The notes: generated from the sequence alone by a model not told the origin. Positions 8,067 through 17,562 are shown, counted from the stretch's first letter. The stretch: 64,000 bases of DNA from Faecalibacterium sp. I3-3-89 (GCF_023347275.1 NZ_CP094468.1:1674001-1738000), one strand, 5' to 3'. Made by a program: numbers and translations.

Positions 8067-9677
8067 TCATTCGGCATAGTCTGCCAACACATTTTCAAAT
8101 GTAAAATGAATTTTCACATGTTCATCGTTGAAAACCTCGATGCGGTCAATAAAAGTTTCTACCACATTCTGTGATAAGTACATCACATCGCCTGCTTCTT
8201 CTACAGTACTCATGACAGTCTGCAAATGATCGGTGTCCCTCTTCACAGGCTGGAAAGCTTGATTTTTCTCGGTACGCAGCCTTTGAATCTGCTCCATCTT
8301 TTCATCTTCCTGCACTCTGTAGGCATCTCTCTGCCGGATGAACTCTTCCTTACTCATATTCCCGTCGGCGTATTGCTCATACAGTGCAACGCGCTGTTTT
8401 ACAATCTCTGCCTTTTCTGCACTCAGCTTTTCTTCCTGCCGTTCCAGTGCGGAAAAGCAAATCAACGCCTTGCGTTCCCGTTCGTGCAGGATTTCCAGTA
8501 CGTACTCTGCCTGCTTTATCTGCGCTGTCAGCGCATTTCGGACGATATGTTCCAGCAGTTCCTCGGAGATCGGGATTCGCTTGCAAGGGCTGTCCACCGC
8601 TGTGGCCGAAAATCTGCAGTTAAACGAGGGACCAAGCTTCTTGAGTACACGATATTTCATCAGCTTCTGGCAGTAGCCGCAGTAGACCTTGCCTTTCAAG
8701 GGATACTGGTGTTTTGTGTAGTTCCCGGCCTGGTGCTTCCCATGCTGCAGCATAATGACCATTTGTGCCTGTTCAAATTCCTCCGGGGTCACAATGGCGG
8801 CATGGCTGTCCTCAATACGTACCTGCTGTTCCAAGGGAGCGCGCAGAACCCGATGCTTACAGGGAACCGGCATAATGAATTTCGCGCCCACATAGGTTCC
8901 CTTATACTTCTCATTTTTCAGAACATGGTAAACCGTTCCACTTGTCCAATGGCTGCGCTGCAGATCCCATGCTTTCTGCTCACTGTACACATGGCTTTCC
9001 GCCACATGATACGCTGCCGGGGTCGGGATCTGCTTTTCATTTAGGATTTTTGCGATGGTTCCCGTTCTGTTGCCCTGCAATGCCAGTTCAAAAATCAACC
9101 GCACATATCGACTGGCTACCGGGTCGAGAATTAGCTTATGACAGTCGTTCGGGTCCGGCAGGAATCCAAACGGGCGGTATCCTCCGAGATACATTCCCTT
9201 TTTCTGCATCACATGGTCGGCTGCTGCGATTTTAGCGGAAAGATCCCGGCTGTAGGATGCGTTGAGGATGTTCTTAATGGCTACTTCCAGTCCACGTACA
9301 TCGTTTCCGATTTGCATTCCACTGTCGTAACCATCGTTGACAGAGATAAAGCGAACGCTCAGCAGCGGGAAGATGCGCTCCATATAATCGCCTGCCTCAA
9401 TGTAATCACGGGCGAACCGGGAAAAGTCCTTTACGATAATCGTTTTCACCTTTCCGTCCTGCGCATCTTGAATTAGCCGCTGAAACGCAGGACGGCTTGT
9501 AGATGTGCCGGAGTAGCCATCGTCCACGTACTCCTGACGCGGCTCTGTTGCCAGTTCCTGACGAGCCATAATGTATCCCTCTACAAGTCCGCGCTGGCCC
9601 TGAATGCTGTTGCTCTCAGCCTTATCAGCACCCACATCCTCGTCCGCAAGAGAAAGCCGGTAATAGGTTCCGATCAT
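8067..9677 (-). CDS. Large serine recombinase 1 of a triple set (536 aa)
   Basis: The resolvase domain starts at once with IGTYYRLSLADEDVG (catalytic Ser), then DDGYSGTSTSRPAFQ and VKDFSRFARDYIEAGDYMER. The recombinase domain is in the middle, and the zinc ribbon is VYCGYCQKL with later Cys partners near residue 330, followed by a coiled coil. I chose ATG 9677, preceded by AAGGCGGTGA, over a TTG at 9698 that overlaps TnpV. It is the last gene of the mobilizable element's operon; the element end should lie close downstream, between 8040 and 8066. Confidence 0.9.
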   Translation of the reverse strand: MIGTYYRLSLADEDVGADKAESNSIQGQRGLVEGYIMARQELATEPRQEYVDDGYSGTSTSRPAFQRLIQDAQDGKVKTIIVKDFSRFARDYIEAGDYMERIFPLLSVRFISVNDGYDSGMQIGNDVRGLEVAIKNILNASYSRDLSAKIAAADHVMQKKGMYLGGYRPFGFLPDPNDCHKLILDPVASRYVRLIFELALQGNRTGTIAKILNEKQIPTPAAYHVAESHVYSEQKAWDLQRSHWTSGTVYHVLKNEKYKGTYVGAKFIMPVPCKHRVLRAPLEQQVRIEDSHAAIVTPEEFEQAQMVIMLQHGKHQAGNYTKHQYPLKGKVYCGYCQKLMKYRVLKKLGPSFNCRFSATAVDSPCKRIPISEELLEHIVRNALTAQIKQAEYVLEILHERERKALICFSALERQEEKLSAEKAEIVKQRVALYEQYADGNMSKEEFIRQRDAYRVQEDEKMEQIQRLRTEKNQAFQPVKRDTDHLQTVMSTVEEAGDVMYLSQNVVETFIDRIEVFNDEHVKIHFTFENVLADYAE

Positions 9678-9684
9678 CTGCTGC

Positions 9685-10068
9685 TCACCGCCTTTCAAAC
9701 GTGTAGATCAATTCTGCCTTTACGATTTCTGCTGCACGATTTTCCAGATTTCTCATACGGCGTACCCACTCCATCTGATTTTCTTCTTTCAGTTTTTCCG
9801 ATACGCCCTCCCGCTGGCTCAGCTGCTCGATCAAAACCTCATATCGTTCCACTGCCTGCTCTTCCACATTTGCTAAAACAGTATCCAGTTTTCCGCTCAG
9901 CAGCAAGCTCTGGTAATAGGCTGGTTTTCGCAGTTTCAGGTACGCCTTGTGTAGCATCCCCCAGCGGCCAATCGGACGGGTCCGTGGCAGTTTCAAGGCT
10001 GGCAGATAATAATCACCCACCAAAACATATTCCATTCCTGTCCGGGCATCATAGATCTTCTCTTTCAT
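9685..10068 (-). CDS. tnpV: TnpV-like transposon protein
   Basis: A 127-residue protein matching the TnpV family of Tn4451/Tn4453-type elements: EYVLVGDYYLPALKLP near residue 13, RPIGRWGMLHKAYLKLRKP near 31 and a C-terminal ENQMEWVRRMRNLENRAAEI. The function of TnpV is not established. It lies between two serine recombinase genes with short gaps, as in other clostridial elements. A second, similar TnpV is at 32624-33001, beside another recombinase. Confidence 0.88.
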   Translation of the reverse strand: MKEKIYDARTGMEYVLVGDYYLPALKLPRTRPIGRWGMLHKAYLKLRKPAYYQSLLLSGKLDTVLANVEEQAVERYEVLIEQLSQREGVSEKLKEENQMEWVRRMRNLENRAAEIVKAELIYTFERR

Positions 10069-10083
10069 CGTCTGTTCTCCTCG

Positions 10084-11661
10084 TTAAAACACAAATTCCG
10101 TGTAAGTATTTTTCTTGTGATCCACTTCAATTTTCTTTACATACTGCTGCAGATTATCTGCTGTTAAAAGAACCTCTGTGTTGCCTGCGATTTGCTTTTT
10201 CTGCTGTAATTCTTCTTGAACAACGGCCAGTTCTTTCTCGTTTTCAGCTTTTGTCTGTCTGAATGCCTCAATTTCATTCTCTGCATCCTGCTTCAATTTC
10301 AGGAACTTTTCTTTTGAAATTTTTCCAAGGACATACTGCTCGTAGCCGCTGCGCTTCTGTGATTCCAGTCGAACGATATTGCCTGACGCCTGTTCAATTT
10401 CACGTTTTGTAGCTATTTCTTTTGATTGGAGTTTGCTTTTTCCAGAGCTTTTCCGTACCAGCTTCTGCAAATCACGGTGTTCTTCCATCCTCTGGTGCAA
10501 CTCCTTGTTAATGCCGTTCCAGAGGTCTTTCTCTGAAATTGAAATATGGCAAGATGCACAGTAAAAATACAGCGTACCATCACTTTGCCAATGACAAACC
10601 ATTTTTTCTCCGCACTTTTTGCAAAAGATTCTGCCTTTGAAGATGTTCGGATTGTTCTTTCTGCGCTGTCTGCACCACTTTTTTCGCTCTTCCTTGACTG
10701 CTTGCTCGGCTTCCCGTAATGCGGAAACTTCATCAAACAATTCCCAGCTGATAATCGCCGGATGGCTGTCCGGCACCATCCGCCAGCTTTCCCGTGGATT
10801 CTGCCCGATTTTCCGATTCGTTTCATCGTAGGCGATGCGGTTATAGACCATTGTTCCTGTGTAGATTGGATTTTCCAGCACCTTTGTCACGAACACGGTC
10901 TGCCATGCTGGGTCCTTTACCCGCAAGGTGTTTTTCAGGTATCCCAGCTGACAGCGGCGTGTAAAAGGTGTTGGGATTCCCTGCGCAGACAGCTTCTTTG
11001 CAATCTCGTACTCTTTCATGCCGGATTTCTTCCAGAAGAAAATCTGCATCACCACATCGCTGACTTCCTCGTCCAGAATCAAATGATTCTTCTGATCCTT
11101 TTTATAGCCGAACGGAACAGGAGTATAGATTTCTCCCCGTGCTTCTTTGGAACGAAAACACGACTGAATTTTCTGGGATAGGTCTTTCGAGTACAGCTCA
11201 TTGATCATGCTCTTGATCGGCACCAGCATCCCATCCTGGCTCTGGCTGTTCAGGCTGTCATAATTATCATTGATGGCGATAAATCTTACGCCAAACAGTG
11301 GAAACACTTGCTCCAGATACTGACCTGTTTCCACGAAATTACGACCCAGTCGGGAGAAGTCCTTTACCACAATGCAGTTGACTTTCCGCTCCTGCAGTGC
11401 TTTCAGCAGCCGTTCAAATTCCGGGCGATCAAAATTTGTTCCCGTGCAGCGTTTGTCCGCAAACACATCCAGCAGCATCAGATCATCCCGGTGGTTGATA
11501 TACTCCTTGATGTAAGAAATCTGCACTTCCAGCGATTCCGCATCCCGAAGCACATCATCAAAATCGGACAGCCGTGCATAAATTGCGGTTTTCCAGATAC
11601 GGTGTTGTGCGTTCTCTGCTTCACGCTGCGCCGCACTTACTTTCTTGCTTACTCTTGCCAT
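10084..11661 (-). CDS. Large serine recombinase 2 of the triple set (525 aa)
   Basis: After a 25-residue leader, KTAIYARLSDFDDVL carries the catalytic Ser; FADKRCTGTNFDRPEFERL and VKDFSRLGRNFVETGQYLE complete the active site. The recombinase domain runs to about residue 340, with a zinc ribbon IFCKKCGEKM...YFYCASCH and then a Lys/Glu-rich coiled coil. It follows recombinase 3 with a 16-base gap. The three recombinases of this set differ clearly from one another, so they are not recent duplicates. Two or more may be needed together, as reported for some multi-recombinase elements. Confidence 0.9.
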   Translation of the reverse strand: MARVSKKVSAAQREAENAQHRIWKTAIYARLSDFDDVLRDAESLEVQISYIKEYINHRDDLMLLDVFADKRCTGTNFDRPEFERLLKALQERKVNCIVVKDFSRLGRNFVETGQYLEQVFPLFGVRFIAINDNYDSLNSQSQDGMLVPIKSMINELYSKDLSQKIQSCFRSKEARGEIYTPVPFGYKKDQKNHLILDEEVSDVVMQIFFWKKSGMKEYEIAKKLSAQGIPTPFTRRCQLGYLKNTLRVKDPAWQTVFVTKVLENPIYTGTMVYNRIAYDETNRKIGQNPRESWRMVPDSHPAIISWELFDEVSALREAEQAVKEERKKWCRQRRKNNPNIFKGRIFCKKCGEKMVCHWQSDGTLYFYCASCHISISEKDLWNGINKELHQRMEEHRDLQKLVRKSSGKSKLQSKEIATKREIEQASGNIVRLESQKRSGYEQYVLGKISKEKFLKLKQDAENEIEAFRQTKAENEKELAVVQEELQQKKQIAGNTEVLLTADNLQQYVKKIEVDHKKNTYTEFVF

Positions 11662-11677
11662 AAGTCACAGCCTCCTT

Positions 11678-13351
11678 TTAAGCAGACACTTCACGCTGCC
11701 CCATCTGCTTTTGATGCAGTTCTTCCAGCAGGTCCGCAATTTCATCGTGGAATCGGAACGTAATTTCTACCCGATTGCCCTCATAGACTTCGATTTTCTC
11801 AATCAATTCGACAATCATCGGGCGGGTGATTTCTTCCAATTTTCGATACTTACGATACACATCCAGAAACGGATAAGCGTTTGGAGCAGTCTGTAAATTT
11901 CGCTGTTCCGCTTCCAGTTCTGTGATTTTGCGGTCATGCTCTTCGATCCGCTTGCTGTACAGTTCGTTGTAGTTCAAAAAATCCTCCCGTGTGAGGATTT
12001 TCTCTGCGTAATCCCCGTACAGTTTTTCCTTAATGCCCTGGGTATGAGCCTTTTCTGCAGTCAGCTGCCGAATCTGCCGTTCGATGCGCCGCACACGGTA
12101 GGGTTCCTGCTGGGCCTGCCGGATGCCTTCTACAAACTCTGCTTCCTCCATCACGATCTGGATCTGCATCTGGAGCGCATTCCGCACAATGTTATAGAGC
12201 TTTTCATCCCGCAGATTATGGCTCGTGCAACTGCCTTTGTTCTGTTTGCTGCCGGAGCACTGATAATAGATGTACCGCTTTCCTTTATAGCTGGCCGACC
12301 TGCGTACCAGCCGACTGCCGCAGTCCCCACAGTAGAGAAAGCCTGCAAACAGGGCCACCGTTTCGGCATCGTTCGGCCTGCGAGTTTCTGTTTCCAGAAT
12401 CCGCCGCACCAGTTCAAACTGCTCTGCCGGAATGATTGCTTCATGGGTGTTGTCCACGATTACCCAGTCCCTCATCGGCACGTTCATTTTCTTTTTGGAG
12501 CGATAGTCCAGTCTCCTTGTCTTTCCCTGCACCAGTTTTCCAATATAGACCTCGTTGTGCAGAATGCGGTCCACTGCTTTGGCGGACCATGGAGGCTCAT
12601 CGCTCTTGCGGAAATGCAGGCTCAGCTTTGCACCGCTCTGCAACTTTCGTGCAGCCGGGGACGGCACCTTTTTCGCATTCAATCGGTCTGCGATGCTCTG
12701 ATTATTCATGCCACTGATCTTCCAGCGGAAAATATCTTGCACTGTTTCCGCTGCCAGTTCGTCCACGATCAGCTTGGTATGATTGCCGGGGTCCTTCTGG
12801 TATCCATAGGTTGCAAAACTTCCCACAAAATCACCGCGTTTCCGCTTGACCGCAAGCTGGCTCTTGATTTTGACGGAAATGTCCCGGCAGTACGCATCGT
12901 TGAGCAGGTTCCGCATTGGGACCATGATGGAATCGCTGGTCTTCCACGCAGATTGACTGTCATAGTTGTCCGTCACTGCAATCAGCCGGACCCGCATGAC
13001 GGGAAAAATGCGTTCCAGATAACGTCCCACTTCAATGTAATTCCGTCCAAAGCGGGACAAATCTTTCACCAGAATGCAGTTGATAGTCCCTTGTTCCAGT
13101 TCCCTGAACAGGTTTTGGAACGCAGGCCGTTCAAAGTTCGAGCCGGAGTAACCATCGTCCACAAACTCATCCACAATACACAGTTCCGGGTGGTCTGCGG
13201 CATAGGCTTCCAGCAGGGTGCGCTGGTTTGCAATACTGTCGCTCTCTGTCTTATCGCCATCCTCACGAGATAAGCGTAAGTACAAGGCTGTACGGTATCG
13301 GGTTGTACTTTGCTGTGTTCTCTTCTGCAAATTCATATCAGGGTATAACAA
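11678..13351 (-). CDS. Large serine recombinase 3 of the triple set, TTG start (557 aa)
   Basis: RTALYLRLSREDGDKTESDS holds the catalytic Ser; VDDGYSGSNFERPAFQNLF and VKDLSRFGRNYIEVGRYLE follow. The zinc ribbon is LYCGDCGSRL with YYQCSGSKQNKGSC, then a coiled coil. The start is most likely TTG at 13351: GGAGGTGG sits at ideal spacing from it, whereas the ATG at 13336 is more than 20 bases from that SD. It is translated first among the three recombinases and overlaps the end of a small upstream frame. Confidence 0.9.
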   Translation of the reverse strand: MLYPDMNLQKRTQQSTTRYRTALYLRLSREDGDKTESDSIANQRTLLEAYAADHPELCIVDEFVDDGYSGSNFERPAFQNLFRELEQGTINCILVKDLSRFGRNYIEVGRYLERIFPVMRVRLIAVTDNYDSQSAWKTSDSIMVPMRNLLNDAYCRDISVKIKSQLAVKRKRGDFVGSFATYGYQKDPGNHTKLIVDELAAETVQDIFRWKISGMNNQSIADRLNAKKVPSPAARKLQSGAKLSLHFRKSDEPPWSAKAVDRILHNEVYIGKLVQGKTRRLDYRSKKKMNVPMRDWVIVDNTHEAIIPAEQFELVRRILETETRRPNDAETVALFAGFLYCGDCGSRLVRRSASYKGKRYIYYQCSGSKQNKGSCTSHNLRDEKLYNIVRNALQMQIQIVMEEAEFVEGIRQAQQEPYRVRRIERQIRQLTAEKAHTQGIKEKLYGDYAEKILTREDFLNYNELYSKRIEEHDRKITELEAEQRNLQTAPNAYPFLDVYRKYRKLEEITRPMIVELIEKIEVYEGNRVEITFRFHDEIADLLEELHQKQMGQREVSA

Positions 13352-13611
13352 AAGCCTTCCACCTCCTTAACGAATCGGCAATACTGTTCGTCAGAGAAGC
13401 GAAAGGCTCCACATTTTTCTATGTAGAACAAGCCTGCCGAGCAAACTTTACTCAGCTGGCACATTCCTATTTTCTTACCCACAAACAGCTTACCAGAATT
13501 GTCACCCTTTGTCCAGTGCTTTATCACATTAAAGTGCGAAACTTTTCTGTGTGATTTTTCAGCAGCTTGCCGAAATATTCTCTGCCTTTTCAGCTGGCCG
13601 ATTGAAAACAC
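13333..13611 (-). CDS. Possible small Cys-containing protein upstream of recombinase 3
   Basis: A frame of 92 codons overlaps the starts and ends of its neighbours. The part after about residue 40 (KLFVGKKIGMCQLSKVCSAG and following, ending EVEGFCYTLI) looks protein-like and contains five Cys. No clear SD precedes any start, so the true N-terminus is uncertain and it may be shorter. No family recognised. Its last codons contain the SD of recombinase 3, suggesting coupling if it is translated. Confidence 0.35.
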   Translation of the reverse strand: MFSIGQLKRQRIFRQAAEKSHRKVSHFNVIKHWTKGDNSGKLFVGKKIGMCQLSKVCSAGLFYIEKCGAFRFSDEQYCRFVKEVEGFCYTLI

Positions 13612-13865
13612 CTTCCAATTCGCTCAGACAGTGTGCTGCTCCCTCTCGGTGCGAAATTCAGCTTCACAATAATTCCGTTGTCCAGATAGCAATAAGGATT
13701 TCGGACCTTATCCAGCAGATTTTTCAGCCTTTCCTCCTGCGGCAGTCCGTGTTCCACTGCATCCTGCTGCAGTTCCTGCAGTTCAGACTGCTCAATCGTG
13801 CGGATGTCCCGGTTCTTCATCTGGTGGATCTGCTCCAGCCAATTCATTCTACCGTTTTCTTGCAA
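13590..13865 (-). CDS. DUF6870-like small protein
   Basis: About 91 residues. The core LPQEERLKNLLDKVRNPYCY followed by a V-K-L-N-F strand and a SERIG tail matches my memory of DUF6870 proteins (NPYC motif, small, linked to replication genes of clostridial elements). Start choice: a TTG at 13865 has GGGAGG seven bases upstream, while an in-frame ATG at 13880 touches the previous stop and lacks an SD. Function unknown. It follows the DnaC-like gene directly. Confidence 0.65.
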   Translation of the reverse strand: MQENGRMNWLEQIHQMKNRDIRTIEQSELQELQQDAVEHGLPQEERLKNLLDKVRNPYCYLDNGIIVKLNFAPRGSSTLSERIGRCFQSAS

Positions 13866-13880
13866 TCGCGTTCCTCCCAT

Positions 13881-14717
13881 TCAAGCCAGAAGTGTTTTCA
13901 GCAAGTTCAATTTTGCCTGTCCTATATCCTTTCTCATGCTGGGGCCTGTGCAGGCAATCGGGGTACACAGTTCCAGCAGACGGTCATAGATACGGGCGTG
14001 AGCGGTATCCTGCGGATTCTTCAACTCCGTCAGGGTCAGGTTCGTGGTAACGATCAGCGGTTTCCTGCTGCGGTAACGGCTGTCGATGATGTTGTAAATC
14101 TGCTCCAGCGCATATTCCGTACCGCGCTCCATGCCGAAATCGTCAATGACAAGCAGCGGATAGCCGCAGAGCCTGTCCACAACTTCATTTCGTCCGGCAA
14201 AGGCGTTGTTCAGTTCATTCATGATCCGGGCAAAATTCGTCATACAGACCGCCACTTCCTGCTCCATCAGGGCATTGGCAATACAGCCCGCCATGAAACT
14301 TTTGCCTGTACCAACGCCGCCCCAGAGCAGCAGGCCCACATTCTTTCCCCGCATTTCCGGCCAATAGTCCACATACCGCTGCGCCAGATGCATCTGTGGG
14401 TTCTGCCCATGATCGTTTTCAAATGTCCAGTGCTGCATCGCCCAGTCGGTAAAGCCCTGCAGCTTCAACCGCCGCACGTTCTCGTGATGCAGCCTTGCCC
14501 GCTCTTCTTCCTCCTGCTTTTCCCTGGCTTCTTGTCGGCACTGGCATTCAACCGGATGGCGGTCACGCCCAAACAGCATTCTTCCGTTTGGGAAGAACGC
14601 TTCCTTGGGGGTATTGCAGCTGCCGCAGTACAGCAGCCCATCTTCTGCAATGTAATCCTGCGGTTCTGCAGCGGTCGTCATAAGCCTATCCATCGCTGTT
14701 TGAATCGTTTCCGTCAT
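13881..14717 (-). CDS. DnaC/IstB-like helicase-loader ATPase
   Basis: A 278-residue protein with an N-terminal zinc-binding region (LYCGSCNTPKEAFF, then VECQCRQEAREKQ), a linker helix and an AAA+ domain: Walker A GGVGTGKSF about residue 133, Walker B YPLLVIDDFGMERGTEYA about 188, sensor region IVTTNLTLTELK about 224, and an Arg-finger region ARIYDRLLELC. This is the architecture of DnaC-like loaders. Next to RepA_N it should recruit the host replicative helicase to the element's origin. The start overlaps the repA stop by four bases. Confidence 0.9.
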   Translation of the reverse strand: MTETIQTAMDRLMTTAAEPQDYIAEDGLLYCGSCNTPKEAFFPNGRMLFGRDRHPVECQCRQEAREKQEEEERARLHHENVRRLKLQGFTDWAMQHWTFENDHGQNPQMHLAQRYVDYWPEMRGKNVGLLLWGGVGTGKSFMAGCIANALMEQEVAVCMTNFARIMNELNNAFAGRNEVVDRLCGYPLLVIDDFGMERGTEYALEQIYNIIDSRYRSRKPLIVTTNLTLTELKNPQDTAHARIYDRLLELCTPIACTGPSMRKDIGQAKLNLLKTLLA

Positions 14718-15415
14718 AAACTTTCCTCCTCATTGTAGGTATAGTCCGGGATGCCTGTTCCCGGTTTCTGTTGTTTTTTCTTCCGTGCCGACCAGCTGCG
14801 CAGGGTCGCCGCATGGTCTGCGTACTTTTTGCCTGTAGACCGCATATAGGCTGAAAGGTCTTCAATCAGAACGTCCAACTCTGCTACCTCGCTTTTCAGT
14901 TCCGAATAATCTTCCAGAAAAACATTCCGATATCGCCCATACGCTTCTTTAGTTCTATTCAGTTGGTTCAATCTTAGGTTGTTCTTATTTATTTGGTTAG
15001 GTGTGCAGTTTTGCGCAACCGTATTGCTCACTTTTGAGCAATCAGGCTGCTCATTTTGGGCCATCTCGATTGCGCATTTCTGCGCAGTCCGGGGAACGCC
15101 GAGAAATATCTGGTTTGGCTTGGAAAAGCCATTGGACCGCCGTTCGATCAGCCGTGCGGCTTCCAGTTCCCGCAGGGCACGGGTGACACTGGAAATGCTG
15201 CTCTGAAGATCTTCCGCCAGCCCTGCCAACGGATAGAGCGCATATGCCCGGCCCTGCACATCCACCCAGCCGTTCTTCTGCGAAAGGGTCATGCGGTCCA
15301 GCAGCAAAACATACGTCAATCGTGCCGTATGGGAAAGGCTCATCTGCAGCAGAAATTTCGGATAAGGGAAATACGCAGGCAGTGGGGTTTGTGCTTTGAT
15401 GTACTCTTTACTCAA
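14714..15415 (-). CDS. repA: RepA_N-type replication initiator
   Basis: 233 residues. The N-terminal RepA_N winged-helix domain is recognisable: YFPYPKFLLQMSLSHTARLTY at residues 15-35, LLLDRMTLSQKNGW, then a second winged helix with SSISSVTRALRELEAARLIE. A divergent, hydrophilic linker and a C-terminal helical part (ELKSEVAELDVLIEDLSAYM) follow. RepA_N proteins start replication of Firmicutes plasmids and of some ICEs and IMEs. It is paired with the DnaC-like loader. The iteron origin in this family often lies inside the gene. Confidence 0.88.
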   Translation of the reverse strand: MSKEYIKAQTPLPAYFPYPKFLLQMSLSHTARLTYVLLLDRMTLSQKNGWVDVQGRAYALYPLAGLAEDLQSSISSVTRALRELEAARLIERRSNGFSKPNQIFLGVPRTAQKCAIEMAQNEQPDCSKVSNTVAQNCTPNQINKNNLRLNQLNRTKEAYGRYRNVFLEDYSELKSEVAELDVLIEDLSAYMRSTGKKYADHAATLRSWSARKKKQQKPGTGIPDYTYNEEESL

Positions 15416-15441
15416 ACTTCCTCCTAGTCGTTTTCAAAAGT

Positions 15442-15488
15442 CCCTGCCGAATGGGAAAGCTCTGCACGGGCTTACGCATCCGGCAGGG
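15442..15488. repeat. Inverted repeat between relaxase and repA genes
   Basis: CCCTGCCG (15442-15449) and its inverse CGGCAGGG (15481-15488) bracket a 31-base loop in the 104-base gap downstream of the relaxase gene. It could attenuate transcription or mark an origin feature. There is no T-run. Confidence 0.4.
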
Positions 15489-15519
15489 TTCCGGGGTGCG
15501 GGGTGGAAGACCCTGCTGA

Positions 15520-17181
15520 TTACAGGCTCATATCATAGCTGCGCTTCTTGGCTCGCGGTTGCCGTTCGCGCTGTTCCTGTCGAGCCTGCTCCTGCCTTGC
15601 CTTTTCGCGGACATTGGCCTCCCACTCGCGTTTCCATGCAAGGTCGGATTTCATCTCATTGGTTTTTCGGAAGATGCTGTACACATTATCCGATGCAATT
15701 TCCAGACGCCGAGATTCTTCTTTCAGGGGAGCATATGCCTTTTTCTTTTCCACGATTTCTTTGATCAGCTCTTCCTTCCGTTTTTTCAAGGATTTCAGCG
15801 ATGGCAGCTTTCCATCATTTTCTTCTCGGAAATATTTCACGGATTCTGCATAGGCGTCCAATTCCTTGGAATGCTCTGCACGGAATTTTTTCTTAAAAAT
15901 CGCCTTCGCAAATTGCTGCTGAACCTCTTTGGTAGAAAGGTACTGTCCCGCATAATGAATCTGCTCATTGGTTTTGTACAGTTCATCCTCTGCCTGTGAC
16001 AGCCGTTCATACGCAGCCTGCGCATTGGCCTGTGCTGTCTTACACAGATCGTTCAGTTCTGCCAGGTCGTTGATGTTGTTTTCCTGTACCCATACCAGCG
16101 TTTCAGCCATCTTCTGCAAATTGCTGATTTTGACCTTTAGTGCATAGGCCAGATTTTCCTGTGCCTTGACATTCTCCTGCAGGTCCACAACGAGCCGCAG
16201 CCTGGTTCTGGTCGTAAAGATCAGTATGGGTTCTTCCTTGTACCGCAGATTCTTCTCGGCGTTCTGAACAAAGAATCCTTCCAGACATTCTCTTTTGCAG
16301 CTGTCCCCTAAAGAACATTCCGATATAAACTTGTTCAGTTCCGGCGGCAGATAGCTGTAACGCCCACGTTGAGCTTTGACGAAAATGTCATATTCATCCT
16401 GCAGGATGTCTTGAAAATCTTCATACGAGATTGCTTTCTCACGAGCAGCGGCAACGGCATCCCGGATAAGCTGTTTCTGTGTTTGAAATTTCGTCGGGTT
16501 GGGCGTAAATCCTTCCTTTTCGATTTCCTGTTTTTTCTCATCCAGCCGCCGCTGTGCCCAATACTCCGCTTCGGTCACACCCGTTCTGGATGGTGCCAGC
16601 AAATCGACCTGATGCAGAAATTCGCGTTGGCACAAATCCATGAGGGATTTCTGCAGGTGTTTCAGGTATTCGTTCGTCACATGGTGCTTGTACCCTGCCT
16701 TGCAGTCAATGGGCCGCTCCATAAAGGGCTGCTTAGGCACATCCAGCTTTCGCAAACTGTTGATTACGATATGTACATGAATATTGCCGCTGCCATTATG
16801 ACCGTCCATGTGCGTACAGACCAATGCCTGATGCCCCGGAAAATTTGCTTTTGCGTATTCCAGTCCAAGCTCCTGCGCCCGTTTACCCGTCAAACAATTT
16901 TCTGTGCTGTCCTGTGGATCAAAGCTGATGATGTAATGGTGGCTTTTGATTTCATTCTTGTTTTTGTTTTTCTGGTACTCGCGGTTCAACTGCTGGCAGG
17001 CCGCATCAAAGGAATAGGGTTCACAATTCAGACCGTCCAGATAAAACTCATCTCGCATGATACGATTTCCGTTCTGGTCAAGGATCGGAGTTTTCCGAAG
17101 CTCGTCATACTTGAAAATCAGATACTCCAGCGCAGCACCATAGTTGGGGTTCTTACTTGCGATATGCTTTAAGATTGCCAT
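15520..17181 (-). CDS. mobA: MobA/MobL-type relaxase (MOBP/MOBQ-like)
   Basis: 553 residues from the ATG at 17181 (AGGAAAG upstream); a longer frame opens at 17241 inside mobC. The relaxase domain has HHYIISF at residue 81, His124 and His128, and the metal-binding HVHIVINS at 135-142. Tyr15 or Tyr20 could be the nicking residue. The C-terminal half is long charged coiled coil with AYERLSQAEDEL, without a helicase or primase domain. It would nick oriT and stay bound to the 5' end, with transfer through a helper conjugation system. It overlaps mobC by 29 bases. Confidence 0.9.
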   Translation of the reverse strand: MAILKHIASKNPNYGAALEYLIFKYDELRKTPILDQNGNRIMRDEFYLDGLNCEPYSFDAACQQLNREYQKNKNKNEIKSHHYIISFDPQDSTENCLTGKRAQELGLEYAKANFPGHQALVCTHMDGHNGSGNIHVHIVINSLRKLDVPKQPFMERPIDCKAGYKHHVTNEYLKHLQKSLMDLCQREFLHQVDLLAPSRTGVTEAEYWAQRRLDEKKQEIEKEGFTPNPTKFQTQKQLIRDAVAAAREKAISYEDFQDILQDEYDIFVKAQRGRYSYLPPELNKFISECSLGDSCKRECLEGFFVQNAEKNLRYKEEPILIFTTRTRLRLVVDLQENVKAQENLAYALKVKISNLQKMAETLVWVQENNINDLAELNDLCKTAQANAQAAYERLSQAEDELYKTNEQIHYAGQYLSTKEVQQQFAKAIFKKKFRAEHSKELDAYAESVKYFREENDGKLPSLKSLKKRKEELIKEIVEKKKAYAPLKEESRRLEIASDNVYSIFRKTNEMKSDLAWKREWEANVREKARQEQARQEQRERQPRAKKRSYDMSL

Positions 17182-17548
17182 AGTTCTTTCCTGCCATTTC
17201 TGCGACTTGTTCCCGCATCTCAAAAATACAGGCAATCGCATGGTTGATGTTTTCGAGCATAGCGCGCGACTGGATACCGCCGCTGTTGAAGAACGCTGCG
17301 ATCTGGTTCAGGTTGTTCCCGATGGCGGCAAACTCCCGTGTGATGGCTTCGATCTCGTCCGGGTGGACATAGAACACATACGAGGTATTCACGCGACCTT
17401 TCATCAGCATCTGCGCTGCAAATTGAGAGAGGGTCATCCCGGCATCTTCTGCCTGCCGGTATAAAAGTTCATGTACTGTTTCTGTAACTCGTGCGGAGAT
17501 TACTTTTGTCTTTACGATAGATTTCACTTTTTTCTTCGTCCGTGGCAT
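17153..17548 (-). CDS. mobC: MobC-type relaxosome accessory protein
   Basis: 131 residues: a basic N-terminus, a ribbon-helix-helix-like segment (VISARVTETVHELLYRQAED) and the MobC motif IGNNLNQIAAFFNSGG near residue 77. MobC proteins bind oriT and help the relaxase open the nick region. The gene starts 15 bases from the palindrome cluster at 17563-17729 and overlaps the relaxase gene, giving the usual oriT-mobC-mobA order. Confidence 0.9.
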   Translation of the reverse strand: MPRTKKKVKSIVKTKVISARVTETVHELLYRQAEDAGMTLSQFAAQMLMKGRVNTSYVFYVHPDEIEAITREFAAIGNNLNQIAAFFNSGGIQSRAMLENINHAIACIFEMREQVAEMAGKNYGNLKAYRK

Positions 17549-17562
17549 GGGGTCTCCTTTCC

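Noticed and set aside
11936..13273. A 445-codon plus-strand frame opposite recombinase 3
   Set aside because: Antisense to a well-supported recombinase with intact motifs; no SD or recognisable protein segment.
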